From contig NZ_CP009435.1 in assembly GCF_000960995.1 (NCBI RefSeq), forward strand, positions 372,001-436,000: a stretch of DNA of 64,000 bases, in the 5' to 3' direction. Source of the DNA: Burkholderia glumae LMG 2196 = ATCC 33617. GTDB taxonomy: Bacteria > Pseudomonadota > Gammaproteobacteria > Burkholderiales > Burkholderiaceae. The notes below the pieces were generated by a model. The model did no database searches. It saw only the letters and a program-made list of their open reading frames with translations, and was not told where the DNA came from. The position numbers and the translations under genes were made by a program. The first letter of the stretch is position 1. The number at the start of each line of letters is the position of its first letter. Positions 25,163 through 34,332 of the stretch are shown piece after piece.

Positions 25163-26188
25163 TCAACCGCGCGGATGGTGCGCGGCGTGCAGCGTCCTGA
25201 GCCGTTCACGCGCGACGTGCGTGTAGATCTGCGTCGTCGAGATGTCGCTGTGGCCGAGCAGCATCTGCACGACGCGCAGGTCGGCGCCGTGATTGAGCAG
25301 GTGCGTGGCGAACGCGTGCCGCAGCGTGTGCGGCGACAGGTGCGCCCGGATCTCGGCTCGCATCGCGTGGCGCTTGATGATGTTCCAGAACTGCTGGCGC
25401 GTCATGCCTTCGCCGCGCGCGGTCACGAACAACGCGTCCGAGGTGCGCGCGCCGAGCAGCGCCGGGCGCGCCTCGCGCAGGTAGCGCTCGATCCAGCCGT
25501 GCGCGACCTCGCCGAACGGCACCAGCCGCTCCTTCGAGCCCTTGCCCATCACGCGCACCACGCCGTCGTTGAGCCCGACCTCGACGGTCTTCAGCATCAC
25601 GAGTTCGCTCACGCGCAGCCCGCTCGCATACATCAGCTCGAGCATGGTGCGGTCGCGCAGCCCGAGCGCGGTCCCGACCTCGGGCGCCGCGAGCAGCGCC
25701 TCGACCTGCGCCTCCGAGAGCGTCGCCGGAAACCGCGCCGGCTGCTTCGCGGAGAGGAGGCGCAGCGTCGGATCGAGCGCGGCGCGGTGCTCGCGCAGCG
25801 CCCAGCCGTAGTAGCGCCGGAACACCGACAGGCGCCGGTTCGACGAGGTGGCCTTGCCGTCGCTGCGCGCGGCGATGTAGCCCGTCAGCATCGCCTCGTC
25901 CACGGCGTCGATGCTCGCGCCGTGGACGGTCGCGAGCCATTGCGCGAACAGCGTCAGGTCGCGCCGGTAGGCATCGAGCGTGTTCTGCGACAGGCCATGT
26001 TCGAGCCAGAGCGCATCGCAGAACAGCTCGATCGAGGTCCGGCTCGCCTCGCGCTCCGGGCTTGCGCCGAGCGGCTCTGCCCCGTTGGCCGAGCCGGCCG
26101 CCGTGCGCGGTTTGCGGCCCGCCGCGCCACGCGGCTTGCCGGCCGCGGCCGGCGCCGCGGCGGCCTTCAAGTTCTTCGCATCCTTCAT
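25163..26188 (-). CDS. xerD: Tyrosine recombinase XerD
   Basis: Resolves chromosome dimers at dif together with XerC. The N-terminal SAM-like domain (SIELFCDALWLEHGLSQNTLDAYRRDL) is followed by the catalytic domain. The latter has Arg in ASGLRVSELVML, Lys in MGKGSKERLVPFG, HTLRHAFATHLLNHGADL, and the nucleophile Tyr in HSDISTTQIYTHV. Start ATG 26188 has a GAGG site 3-4 bp upstream. The frame stays open to another ATG at 26356, which would add a 56-residue Pro/Ala-rich tail. Even from 26188 there are about 50 extra residues compared with E. coli XerD. Confidence 0.92.
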   Translation of the reverse strand: MKDAKNLKAAAAPAAAGKPRGAAGRKPRTAAGSANGAEPLGASPEREASRTSIELFCDALWLEHGLSQNTLDAYRRDLTLFAQWLATVHGASIDAVDEAMLTGYIAARSDGKATSSNRRLSVFRRYYGWALREHRAALDPTLRLLSAKQPARFPATLSEAQVEALLAAPEVGTALGLRDRTMLELMYASGLRVSELVMLKTVEVGLNDGVVRVMGKGSKERLVPFGEVAHGWIERYLREARPALLGARTSDALFVTARGEGMTRQQFWNIIKRHAMRAEIRAHLSPHTLRHAFATHLLNHGADLRVVQMLLGHSDISTTQIYTHVARERLRTLHAAHHPRG

Positions 26189-26433
26189 GGTCCTCGCGCC
26201 CTTGATACCCGTCAGCCGCTTCGCGCGCTCCATCGGCGCGCCGGCCGCCACCGGCGCGCCGTCACCGTCAGGCAGCGCCTGGCCGGCGCCGCGTGCCGGT
26301 GCGGCGCGCGGCGGGTCCGCCGGCATGGCGGCGGGTTCGTCGATCTGCCTCGTCATCAGTAATCGATCCCTTCATGCGCGAGCAACCAGCGCTTGGTCTT
26401 CAGGAAACAGCCTTGATCGTCGCCTTGCCGCCG

Positions 26434-27651
26434 TCAGGCGGCCCGCAGCGCCCACTCCACATGTTCGCGCACGAGCGCGGAGGCATCGCCGGCGCGTGAC
26501 TCGAGGGCCGCCACGATCGCCGCGCGCGCGTCGCCCGTCAGGCGCCCGGCCGGCGCGCGCAACGCGTTGCCGAGCCCGACCGCGAGGTTGCGCAGCCAGC
26601 GTTCGTGGCCGATGCGCCGGATCGCGCTGCCCTGCATGCGCTCGTCGAACTCCGTCGCGCTCCAGCCGAACAGCTCGACGAGCGAGGCCCGGTCGAGCCC
26701 GTGGCGCACGTCGAAATCGGCCACCGGCGCGGCCTGCGCAAACTTGTTCCACGGGCAGACGAGCTGGCAGTCGTCGCAGCCATACACGCGATTGCCGATC
26801 AGCGGGCGCAGCGCTTCCGGAATACTGCCTTTCAATTCGATCGTCAGGTACGAGATGCAGCGCCGCGCATCGACGCGAAACGGCGCGACGATCGCCGCCG
26901 TCGGGCAGGCGTCGAGGCAGCGCGTGCAGCTGCCGCAGTGCGAGCCCGGCGTTTCGGGCGCGGCCTCGGGATGCAGCTCGGCGTCGGTCGGCAGCGGCAC
27001 GTCGACGAAGATCTCGCCCAGGAAGAACAGCGAGCCGGCGTCGCGCTGCAGCAGCAGCGTGTGCTTGCCGCGCCAGCCGGTGCCGGCCTTCTGGGCGAGT
27101 TCGACCTCGAGCACCGGCGCCGAATCGGTGAACACGCGATAGCCGAACGGCCCGATCTCGGCCTCGATGCGCTCGGCCAGCGTCTGCAGCCGGCTGCGCA
27201 GCACCTTGTGATAATCGCGGCCGCGCGCATAGATCGACACCACCGCAGCGGCCGGGTCCTCGAGCCGCGCGAGCTCGTGCGCGCGCCAGCCCGACGCGTT
27301 GGACGCGGCGCCGGCCGCCGCCGTGGCGGCCGGCAGATAGGCGAGCCGCACCGAGATCACACGTCGCGTACCGGCCACAAGTTCGGCCGGGCGCGCGCGT
27401 TTCATGCCGTGTTTGGCCATATAATCCATCTCGCCGTGGCAACCGGCTTCCAGCCAGGCGGCGAGCCCCGCTTCGGCCTCCGAGAGATCGGCGTCGCTGA
27501 TGCCGATCGCCCCGAAACCCAGTTCGCGCCCCCAGGCCCGGATGCGCCGCGCAAGCGCCTCCAGCGCCGCCTCGTCGAGGCAGCGCCACGCGGCGCCGTC
27601 GCTTGGCGAAGCGGGCGCGTCGATCACGGCGAGTTCCGGTTTACGGTTCAT
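26434..27651 (-). CDS. queG: Epoxyqueuosine reductase
   Basis: Final step of queuosine synthesis: reduces epoxyqueuosine in tRNA to queuosine, using cobalamin and two 4Fe-4S clusters, in the cytoplasm. 405 residues. Cluster motifs are CGSCTRCLDACPTAA and CDDCQLVCPWN; the DUF1730 N-terminal part shows FGAIGISDADLSEAE and YHKVLRSRLQTLAERIE. The C-terminus has a HEAT-like segment (IRRIGHERWLRNLAVGLGN). The start codon lies only 17 bp from the divergent tsaE start, so promoter elements of each gene must overlap the other's coding sequence or the leaders are extremely short. Confidence 0.96.
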   Translation of the reverse strand: MNRKPELAVIDAPASPSDGAAWRCLDEAALEALARRIRAWGRELGFGAIGISDADLSEAEAGLAAWLEAGCHGEMDYMAKHGMKRARPAELVAGTRRVISVRLAYLPAATAAAGAASNASGWRAHELARLEDPAAAVVSIYARGRDYHKVLRSRLQTLAERIEAEIGPFGYRVFTDSAPVLEVELAQKAGTGWRGKHTLLLQRDAGSLFFLGEIFVDVPLPTDAELHPEAAPETPGSHCGSCTRCLDACPTAAIVAPFRVDARRCISYLTIELKGSIPEALRPLIGNRVYGCDDCQLVCPWNKFAQAAPVADFDVRHGLDRASLVELFGWSATEFDERMQGSAIRRIGHERWLRNLAVGLGNALRAPAGRLTGDARAAIVAALESRAGDASALVREHVEWALRAA

Positions 27652-27668
27652 CGCGCTATTTTACGAGA

Positions 27669-28223
27669 ATGCCCGCGCAGCCCAGCCATCCGCATGCCGT
27701 GTCCGTTTCCGCCGCACCGCTCGCGGAGCGCCGCTTCGCGCTGCCCGACGAGGCCGCGACCGCCGCGTTCGGCGAGCGCTTCGCGCACGCGCTCGAGGCG
27801 GTGCGCGCCCAGGCCGTCGCGCGGCACGCGTTCGCCGGCCTGCAAATTCAGCTCGCGGGCGACCTCGGCGCCGGCAAGACCACGCTGGTGCGCGCGATCC
27901 TGCGCGGGCTCGGCCACGCCGGCCGCGTGAGGAGCCCCACCTATACGCTCGTCGAGCCCTACGTGCTCGCGCGTGACGGCGGGGAACTCATGGTCCATCA
28001 TTTCGATCTCTATCGATTCAGTGATCCGGCCGAATGGGCGGACGCGGGCTTTCGCGAATATTTCAACGCCGGTGCGATCTGCCTCGTCGAATGGCCGCAG
28101 CAGGCCGGCACGCTGCTCGGCGTGCCGGATCTCGTGTTCGCGCTCGACATCGACGGCGACGGCCGCCGGCTCGACGCGCGGGCCTACAGCGCTTCAGGAT
28201 ACGCATGTCTCGAAAGATGTTGA
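27669..28223 (+). CDS. tsaE: tRNA threonylcarbamoyladenosine biosynthesis ATPase TsaE
   Basis: Essential ATPase partner of TsaB/TsaD in making t6A37 in ANN-decoding tRNAs. 184 residues, about 20 longer than usual through the N-terminal Pro/Ala tail. P-loop GDLGAGKTT (64-72), SPTYTLVEPY and the HFDLYRFSDPAEW segment are diagnostic. ATG 27669 is chosen as the first start not overlapping queG. The 3' end overlaps amiC by 19 bp (28205-28223), as in many proteobacteria where tsaE precedes an amidase gene. Confidence 0.95.
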   Translation: MPAQPSHPHAVSVSAAPLAERRFALPDEAATAAFGERFAHALEAVRAQAVARHAFAGLQIQLAGDLGAGKTTLVRAILRGLGHAGRVRSPTYTLVEPYVLARDGGELMVHHFDLYRFSDPAEWADAGFREYFNAGAICLVEWPQQAGTLLGVPDLVFALDIDGDGRRLDARAYSASGYACLERC

Positions 28224-29722
28224 TCAAGCCGTTCCGGTCGATCGAATCGGCTGCCACCGTCACCCACAACTGGCGGCGTCGGCAGGTGCTCGTCGCGGGC
28301 GCCTCGACGCTCGTGCTCGGGCTGGTCGCGCCGAGTCTGGCGCGCGCCTCGTCGGTGCTCGGCGTGCGGGTCTGGCCCGCGCGCGACTACACGCGCGTGA
28401 CGATCGAATCCGATCAGCCGCTGCAGGCCGCCCAGCAGTTGCTGCAAGGCCCCGATCGGCTGGTGGTCGACCTCGACGGGCTCGATCTCGACCAGGCACT
28501 GCGCGAACTCGTCTCGAAGATCACGCCGAACGATCCGCAGATCCAGTCGGTGCGCGTCGGCCAGTACCAGCCGCACGTGGTACGCATGGTGTTCGATCTG
28601 AAAGGCTCGGTGAAGCCGCAGATGTTCACGCTGCCGCCGGTCGGCTCGTATCGCTACCGGCTGGTGTTCGACCTGTATCCGGCCGTCGCGCCCGATCCGC
28701 TGTCGGAGCTGATCGCGCAGACCGAGCGCAAGGAACAGCAGCTGAACGATTCGGTGCGCGCGCAGCAAGCGCAGCCGCCGCAGGCGACGCTGAACGGCCC
28801 CGGCACGCCGCCGCCCGCGGGCGGCGACAACAGCGACGCGTTCTTCCAGCGCTTCGCGCAGAACCCGGCGCCTGCGGCGCGGCCCTCGCCCTCCGCGCCG
28901 TCGAACCCGGCCAGGCCCGCCATCAAGCCGCCGCCCGTCATCGCGAAGCAGGACGACGACGACGGCGATTCGTCCTATGCGTTCACGGCGCCGAAGGGCA
29001 GGAACGGCACGGTGCGGCTGCTCACGGTCGCGATCGACCCGGGCCACGGCGGCGAGGACCCGGGCGCGATCGGCGGCGCCGGCACCTACGAGAAGCACAT
29101 CGCGCTCGACATCGCCAAGCGGCTGCGCGCGAAGATCGACGGCACGCCCAACATGCGCTCGATGATGACGCGCGACAACGACTTCTTCGTGCCGCTGAAC
29201 GTGCGCGTGCAGAAGGCGCGGCGCGTCGGCGCCGACCTGTTCGTGTCGATCCATGCCGACGCGTTCACGACGCCGCAGGCGCACGGCTCGTCGGTGTTCG
29301 CGCTGTCCGATCACGGCGCGACCAGCGCCGCGGCACGCTGGATGGCCAACAAGGAGAACTCGTCGGACACCATCGGCGGGATCAACGTGAAGACCCAGGA
29401 CGTGTCGGTCAACCGCGCGCTGTTCGACATGTCGACCACGGCGCAGATCCGCGACTCGCTGCGCTACGGCAACTTCGTGCTGAAGGAAGTCGGCACCATC
29501 AACAAGCTGCACAAGGGCTCGGTCGAGCAGGCCGGCTTCGCGGTGCTGAAGGCGCCCGACATTCCGTCGATCCTGGTCGAGACGGCCTTCATCAGCAATC
29601 CCGAGGAAGAGCGTCGCCTGAACGACGAAACCTATCGCGAACAGATGGCCGACGCGATCTTTCGCGGCATCAAGCGCTATTTCGCGGCCAATCCGCCGCT
29701 CGCGAAGAACCGGATGGCCTAA
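28205..29722 (+). CDS. amiC: N-acetylmuramoyl-L-alanine amidase with Tat signal (AmiC type)
   Basis: Periplasmic zinc hydrolase that splits septal peptidoglycan during cell separation. 505 residues. A twin-arginine signal (RRRQVLVAGASTLVLGLV, residues 24-41) ends in an ARAS cleavage region. The AMIN domain (about 50-150: VRVWPARDYTRVTIESDQ) targets the septum. A Pro/Gln-rich linker follows, then the Amidase_3 domain (about 275-500). Zinc ligands appear in AIDPGHGGEDPGAIG (His), TYEKHIALDI (Glu) and FVSIHADAF (His). The catalytic Glu is in ILVETAFISNPEEE. Start ATG 28205 lies inside tsaE, implying coupling. Confidence 0.95.
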   Translation: MSRKMLIKPFRSIESAATVTHNWRRRQVLVAGASTLVLGLVAPSLARASSVLGVRVWPARDYTRVTIESDQPLQAAQQLLQGPDRLVVDLDGLDLDQALRELVSKITPNDPQIQSVRVGQYQPHVVRMVFDLKGSVKPQMFTLPPVGSYRYRLVFDLYPAVAPDPLSELIAQTERKEQQLNDSVRAQQAQPPQATLNGPGTPPPAGGDNSDAFFQRFAQNPAPAARPSPSAPSNPARPAIKPPPVIAKQDDDDGDSSYAFTAPKGRNGTVRLLTVAIDPGHGGEDPGAIGGAGTYEKHIALDIAKRLRAKIDGTPNMRSMMTRDNDFFVPLNVRVQKARRVGADLFVSIHADAFTTPQAHGSSVFALSDHGATSAAARWMANKENSSDTIGGINVKTQDVSVNRALFDMSTTAQIRDSLRYGNFVLKEVGTINKLHKGSVEQAGFAVLKAPDIPSILVETAFISNPEEERRLNDETYREQMADAIFRGIKRYFAANPPLAKNRMA

Positions 29723-29729
29723 AGCCCGG

Positions 29730-29749
29730 CCGCCGGTCCGCGGCGGTTT
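29730..29749 (+). terminator. Weak hairpin after amiC
   Basis: 6-bp stem CCGCCG/CGGCGG (29730-29735 with 29741-29746), 5-nt loop and three T residues. Confidence 0.4.
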
Positions 29750-29814
29750 GCTGACGCCTTCGCCGCACCGCCACGCCGTCCAACGCAAAAGGCCTCGCGC
29801 GGCGCGGGCCGTGT

Positions 29815-30690
29815 TCAGGCCGTGCGCCGCACGAGCCGCCCGCCGAATACGTTGACCACGAGCCCGGCCATCACCAGCGCGGTGCCCAGGTATTCGGCGC
29901 CGCTCATGCGTTCGCCGAGCAGCAGCGCCGAGGAGGCAATGCCGACCACCGGCACCACCAGCGAGAGCGGCGCGACCTGCGCGGCCGGATAGCGCGACAG
30001 CAGCCGGCCCCACAGCGCGTAGCCGACCAGCGTGGCGACCCACGCGAGGTAGACGATCGCGAACACCGACGCGCCCGACAGCGCGCCGAGCGCGGCCTCG
30101 ATCCGCGCCGGGCCTTCGAGCGCGAACGACAGCGCAAGGAACGGCAGCGGCGGCACCAGGCTGCCCCACACCACCAGCGGCACCAGCTCCACCTTGCCGA
30201 TCCGCTTCGTGACGATGTTGCCGAGCGCCCACGACGCGGCCGCGCAGAGCGTCAGCGCGAAGCCGGCCAGCGTCATCGCTCCGCCGCTGCGCGCGGCGAT
30301 CGTCACGAGCCCGAGCGCGGCGATCGCGAGGCCCGCCAGGTTCCAGGCGCGCACGCGCTCGCCGAGGAACAGCCGCGCGAAGCCGAGCGTGAAGAACGCC
30401 TGCGCCTGCAGCACCAGCGAGGCGACCCCGGCCGGCATGCCGACGTTCATCGCGGTAAACAGGAACACGAACTGCGCGAGCAGGATGGTCGCGCCGTACA
30501 GCACCAGCATGCGCAGCGGGATGCGCGGCCGCGGCACGAAAAACACGGCCGGCAGCGCCGCCAGCGCGAAGCGCAGCGCGCCGAGCAGCATCGGCGGCAC
30601 GCCGTGCAGGCCCAGCTTGATCACGACGAAGTTGACGCCCCACGCGACGATCACCACCAACGCGAGCAACAGGTCCTTCATGGCCATCAT
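29815..30690 (-). CDS. EamA-family (DMT superfamily) transporter, cysteine/O-acetylserine exporter-like
   Basis: Ten-helix inner-membrane exporter, 291 residues, two EamA repeats. The first starts MKDLLLALVVIVAWGVNFVVIKLG and the second FALTLCAAASWALGNIVTKRIG. PLSLVVPVVGIASSALLLGERMSGAEYLGTALVMAG is the typical final motif. The nearest named protein I recognise is EamA/YdeD of E. coli. Three ATGs (30690, 30687, 30681) cluster at the start; the GGAGG site 10 bp upstream favours 30690. The substrate is inferred by resemblance only. It is divergent from the pirin gene. Confidence 0.88.
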   Translation of the reverse strand: MMAMKDLLLALVVIVAWGVNFVVIKLGLHGVPPMLLGALRFALAALPAVFFVPRPRIPLRMLVLYGATILLAQFVFLFTAMNVGMPAGVASLVLQAQAFFTLGFARLFLGERVRAWNLAGLAIAALGLVTIAARSGGAMTLAGFALTLCAAASWALGNIVTKRIGKVELVPLVVWGSLVPPLPFLALSFALEGPARIEAALGALSGASVFAIVYLAWVATLVGYALWGRLLSRYPAAQVAPLSLVVPVVGIASSALLLGERMSGAEYLGTALVMAGLVVNVFGGRLVRRTA

Positions 30691-30825
30691 CGCGTCATGC
30701 CCTCCGTGATCCCGACCGAACCAAACCGGCAGTGTAACGGCTGTGACAACCCGTCGCCGCGCTTTCCGCGAGCCCGATACAATGAGCGCAATTGCAGCCC
30801 GCCCCAAGCCAGCCCCACGACCACC

Positions 30826-31707
30826 ATGAGCGACTCGATCCGAGCGGTCCTGAAACCGCATGTCAGCGACATCGGCAACCTGCAGGTGCGCCGCTCGCTG
30901 CCCGCGATGGCCGCGCGCCTCGTCGGCCCGTTCATCTTCTTCGATCACATGGGGCCGGCCGCGCTGCCGCCCGGCAGCGGCCTGGACGTGCGCCCGCACC
31001 CGCACATCGGCCTCGCCACGGTCACCTACCTGTTCGACGGCGCGATCCTGCACCGCGACAGCCTCGGCTCGGTGCAGACCATCCTGCCCGGCGACGTGAA
31101 CTGGATGACGGCCGGGCGCGGCATCGTCCATTCCGAGCGCACGCCCGCCGAGATCCGCGAGCGCGGCCAGACCCTCCACGGCATCCAGACCTGGGTGGCG
31201 CTGCCGCTCGAGCACGAGACCACCGAGCCCGCCTTCGAGCACCATCCGGCCGCGACGCTGCCCAAGCTGGCGCGCGACGGCGTGGCGCTGACCGTGATCG
31301 CCGGCGACGCGTTCGGCCTCGTCTCGCCGGTCAACACGTTCTCGCGCACGCTCTACGCGGCCGCCGAGTTCGCGGCCGGCGCGACGCTTCGGTTCGACGC
31401 CGACCACGAGGAGCGCGCCGTCTACCTGGTGGCGGGCGACCTGACGATCGACGGCACGCCGCTCGAGGCCGAACGGATGGCAGTGCTCGCGCCCGGCGCG
31501 GCGGTGTCGCTCGCGAGCCGCGGCGGCGCACGCCTGATGCTGCTGGGCGGCGCGAAGCTGGCCGGCGAGCGCTTCATCGAGTGGAATTTCGTGGCCAGCA
31601 GCCGCGAGGCGATCGAACGCGCGAAGGCGGCCTGGACCAGGCAGGCAATGGGCGGCGTACCGGGCGAGACCGACTGGATTGCGCTGCCCGAGCGCCGCGC
31701 GCATTGA
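30826..31707 (+). CDS. Pirin-family protein
   Basis: 293-residue bicupin. The N-terminal metal site is visible in DVRPHPHIGLATVTYLFDG (two His), VNWMTAGRGIVHSER (His) and the HGIQTWVALP segment. These match the iron-binding residues of pirin and quercetinase-like YhhW. Such proteins can oxidise flavonols or act in redox sensing; which applies here is unknown. The C-terminal cupin (about 205-290) is metal-free in the family. It stands alone, divergent from the EamA exporter and 101 bp before the CnoX-like gene. Confidence 0.9.
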   Translation: MSDSIRAVLKPHVSDIGNLQVRRSLPAMAARLVGPFIFFDHMGPAALPPGSGLDVRPHPHIGLATVTYLFDGAILHRDSLGSVQTILPGDVNWMTAGRGIVHSERTPAEIRERGQTLHGIQTWVALPLEHETTEPAFEHHPAATLPKLARDGVALTVIAGDAFGLVSPVNTFSRTLYAAAEFAAGATLRFDADHEERAVYLVAGDLTIDGTPLEAERMAVLAPGAAVSLASRGGARLMLLGGAKLAGERFIEWNFVASSREAIERAKAAWTRQAMGGVPGETDWIALPERRAH

Positions 31708-31808
31708 ACCCGGGGGCGCGCCGGCGGCCTGCGGCGGCCGGCGCGCCCGCATTGAAAGACCCGGCTTCGGCCCCATCTACGTGATTATTCCGATCCACGA
31801 GGACCCCC

Positions 31809-32657
31809 ATGGAAACCACGCTCGCCACCTTCGAACGCGACGTCATCGAAGCATCGCTCGACGTCCCGGTACTCGTCGACTTCTGGGCGCCCTGGTGCGG
31901 CCCGTGCAAGACGCTCGGTCCGCTGCTCGAACGCATCGAGGCCGACTACGCGGGGCGCTGGAAACTCGTCAAGGTCAACGTCGACGAGAACCCGGAACTC
32001 TCCGCGCATTTCCAGACCCGCAGCATCCCGCACGTGATCGCGTTCGCCGACGGCCGCGCCGTCGACCAGTTCGTCGGCGTGCTGCCCGAAGGCCAGATCC
32101 GCGCCTTCATCGACCGCCTGCTGCCGTCGCCCGACGATGCCGAGCGCCGCGCCGCGCAGATCGCGCTGGCCGAGGAGCGCTACGACGACGCCATCAAGCA
32201 TCTGCAGGCCGCGCTCGCGCTGAACCCGGGCCAGGACGACATTCGCCTGGACCTGATCGAACTGCTGCTGGCCGTCGATCGCGTCGACGCCGCGCGCGAC
32301 GAGGCCACGCGGCTCTCGCCGCAGACCGTAAACGGCGTGGACCCGCGCTACCAGGCGATCAAGACGCGCTTCGATTCGCTCGACGCCGCCGTCGAGCTGC
32401 CGCCGACCGATGCGCTGGAGGCCCGCATCGCCGCCGACGGCAACGATCTCGAGGCGCGCTTCGATCTCGCCCAGCTGCTGATCGCGCACCGCGTCTACGA
32501 AGGTGCGCTCGAACAGTTGCTCGAGATCGTCAAGCGCGACCGGACGTTCAAGGACGACGTCGGCCGCAAGACCATGGTGTCGGTGTTCGAGCTGGCGGCC
32601 GACCAGCCGAACCTGGTCGCCGCGTGGCGCCGCAAGCTCAGCGCGCTGCTCTACTGA
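31809..32657 (+). CDS. CnoX-type thioredoxin with TPR domain (YbbN-like)
   Basis: 282 residues: thioredoxin fold (1-105) then tetratricopeptide repeats (about 115-275). The active site reads WCGPC (29-33), so the CxxC pair is intact. E. coli CnoX/YbbN has lost the first cysteine, so this protein should retain redox activity. The family protects substrates of GroEL against chlorine and oxidative stress. The role here is inferred. It is convergent with tcdA, 24 bp between stop codons. Confidence 0.88.
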   Translation: METTLATFERDVIEASLDVPVLVDFWAPWCGPCKTLGPLLERIEADYAGRWKLVKVNVDENPELSAHFQTRSIPHVIAFADGRAVDQFVGVLPEGQIRAFIDRLLPSPDDAERRAAQIALAEERYDDAIKHLQAALALNPGQDDIRLDLIELLLAVDRVDAARDEATRLSPQTVNGVDPRYQAIKTRFDSLDAAVELPPTDALEARIAADGNDLEARFDLAQLLIAHRVYEGALEQLLEIVKRDRTFKDDVGRKTMVSVFELAADQPNLVAAWRRKLSALLY

Positions 32658-32681
32658 GGCCGCGGCGCGGGCGGCCGGCGC

Positions 32682-33542
32682 CTACCGCGGCGCGCCCACC
32701 GCGAGCGCGCGCAGGGCGTGCGCGGCGGCGGCGAACCCGAAGCTCGCCGTCACGCACACGCTCGAGCCGAAGCCCGCGCAGTTGAGCCCGGCCGGGCCGC
32801 CCGTGCCGGACACCTCGCCGGCCGTGGCGTCGTCGACCTCGCAGGCGGCCGCCTCCGGGTAGATCAGCGGCTCGTCCGAATAGACGGCGCTGACCTTGAA
32901 CTTCGCCTTCGGTCCACGCGGGAAACCGTGCTGCTTGCGCAACTGCGCGCGCACTTTCGAGAGCAGCGGGTCCTGGATCGTCAGGGCCAGGTCGTCGATG
33001 CGAATCCGCGTCGGGTCGAGCTGGCCGCCCGCGCCGCCCACCGTCACGAGCGGCTGGCCGCGCGCGACGCACCAGGCGATCAGCGCCACCTTGGTGCGCA
33101 CGCTGTCGATCGCGTCGACCACGTAGTCGAAGCCGCCGCCCAGCAGCGCGTCGAAGTTCTCGGCCTCGACGAAATCCTCGACGCGGTGCACGCGGCAGGC
33201 CGGATCGATCAGCGCGATCCGCTCGGCCATCGCGTCCACCTTGGCCTTGCCGTAATTGCCGTCGAGCGCGTGGATCTGGCGGTTCGTATTGCTTTGCGCG
33301 ACATTGTCGAGATCGATCAGGGTCAGGTTGCCGATCGCGCTGCGCGCGAGCGCCTCGGCCGTCCACGAGCCGACGCCGCCGATGCCGATCACGGCCACGT
33401 GCGCACGCTCGAACGCCGCCAGCGCGTCGGGCCCGTACAGGCGCGAGACGCCGCCAAAGCGCCTCGCCCGATCCGGGTCAAAATGTCTCGCCGAGCCAGG
33501 AGTAAGATCGGCTTGCGTCGTGACGACGTCGATTCGGGCCAT
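32682..33542 (-). CDS. tcdA: tRNA threonylcarbamoyladenosine dehydratase
   Basis: E1-like ATP-dependent enzyme that cyclises t6A37 to ct6A37. 286 residues. The nucleotide-binding VIGIGGVGSWTAEALARSAIGNLTLIDLDNVAQSN pattern and NRQIHALDGNYGKAK are diagnostic of the CsdL/TcdA branch of the ThiF/MoeB superfamily. The C-terminal variable loop and GTGGPAGLNCAGFGSSVCVTASFGF are typical. ATG 33542 is chosen from homologues (MARIDVVTTQ...). Together with tsaE at 27.7 kb, two t6A-pathway genes lie within 6 kb, though not in one operon. Confidence 0.94.
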   Translation of the reverse strand: MARIDVVTTQADLTPGSARHFDPDRARRFGGVSRLYGPDALAAFERAHVAVIGIGGVGSWTAEALARSAIGNLTLIDLDNVAQSNTNRQIHALDGNYGKAKVDAMAERIALIDPACRVHRVEDFVEAENFDALLGGGFDYVVDAIDSVRTKVALIAWCVARGQPLVTVGGAGGQLDPTRIRIDDLALTIQDPLLSKVRAQLRKQHGFPRGPKAKFKVSAVYSDEPLIYPEAAACEVDDATAGEVSGTGGPAGLNCAGFGSSVCVTASFGFAAAAHALRALAVGAPR

Positions 33543-33681
33543 GCTGAAAGTAAGAGAAGTGAAAGCGGCCTGGCCGCGAAAGCACCTATTCTGCCTGATC
33601 GGCGCGGTGTCGGCCGGGCACCCCGCTCCGACGCATGATTTCGCATCCTTGGCTATACTGGCCCCATATTGAAGGGTTCGC

Positions 33682-34332
33682 ATGAACATGACGTCTCTCG
33701 CAGATCTCCGTATCAATTATTCCCGCGCGTCGCTCGACGAGCACGACGTGGCCTCCGATCCTTTCCGGCAATTCGACAAGTGGCTCAACGAGGCACTCGA
33801 CGCCAAGCTGCCCGAACCGAACTCGATGACGCTCGCGACCGCCGACGCCGCCGGGCGGCCATCCGCGCGCATCATGCTGATCAAGGGCGTGGACGAGCGC
33901 GGCTTCGTGTTCTTCACGAACTACGAGAGCCGCAAGGGCCGCGAAATCGAGGCGAACCCGCACGCCGCGCTGCTGTTCTACTGGATCGAGCTGGAACGCC
34001 AGGTGCGCATCGAAGGGCGTCTCGAAAAGATCGCCGCCGAGCAAAGCGATACCTACTACGCGTCGCGTCCGCTCGGCTCGCGGCTCGGTGCCTGGGCCTC
34101 GGCGCAGAGCACCGTGATTGCCGATCGCGCCGTGCTGGAAGCGCGCGAGCGCGAGGCCCGCGAGCGCTACGGCGAGAATCCGCCGCGTCCGCCGCATTGG
34201 GGCGGCTTCCGGGTCGTGCCGGAATCGATCGAGTTCTGGCAGGGCCGGCCGTCGCGGCTGCATGACCGCCTGCGCTACCGGCGCGACGAGGGCCTGCCCG
34301 ATCGCTGGGTGATCGAACGCCTCTCGCCCTGA
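33682..34332 (+). CDS. pdxH: Pyridoxamine/pyridoxine 5'-phosphate oxidase
   Basis: FMN enzyme that makes pyridoxal 5'-phosphate, the last step of vitamin B6 synthesis and salvage. 216 residues. FMN/PLP contacts are visible: SARIMLIKGVDERGFVFFTNYESRKG, AALLFYWIELERQVRIEG and SRPLGSRLGAWASAQS. The C-terminal PHWGGFRVVPESIEFWQGRPSRLHDRLRY is the signature block. The start follows a possible AAGGG ribosome site, and a TATACT -10-like element lies 23 bp upstream (33654-33659). Confidence 0.97.
   Translation: MNMTSLADLRINYSRASLDEHDVASDPFRQFDKWLNEALDAKLPEPNSMTLATADAAGRPSARIMLIKGVDERGFVFFTNYESRKGREIEANPHAALLFYWIELERQVRIEGRLEKIAAEQSDTYYASRPLGSRLGAWASAQSTVIADRAVLEAREREARERYGENPPRPPHWGGFRVVPESIEFWQGRPSRLHDRLRYRRDEGLPDRWVIERLSP

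Noticed and set aside
25163..26188. Tyrosine recombinase as the integrase of a genomic island
   Set aside because: Sequence matches housekeeping XerD. There is no tRNA, att repeat or phage gene nearby and the neighbours are core genes.
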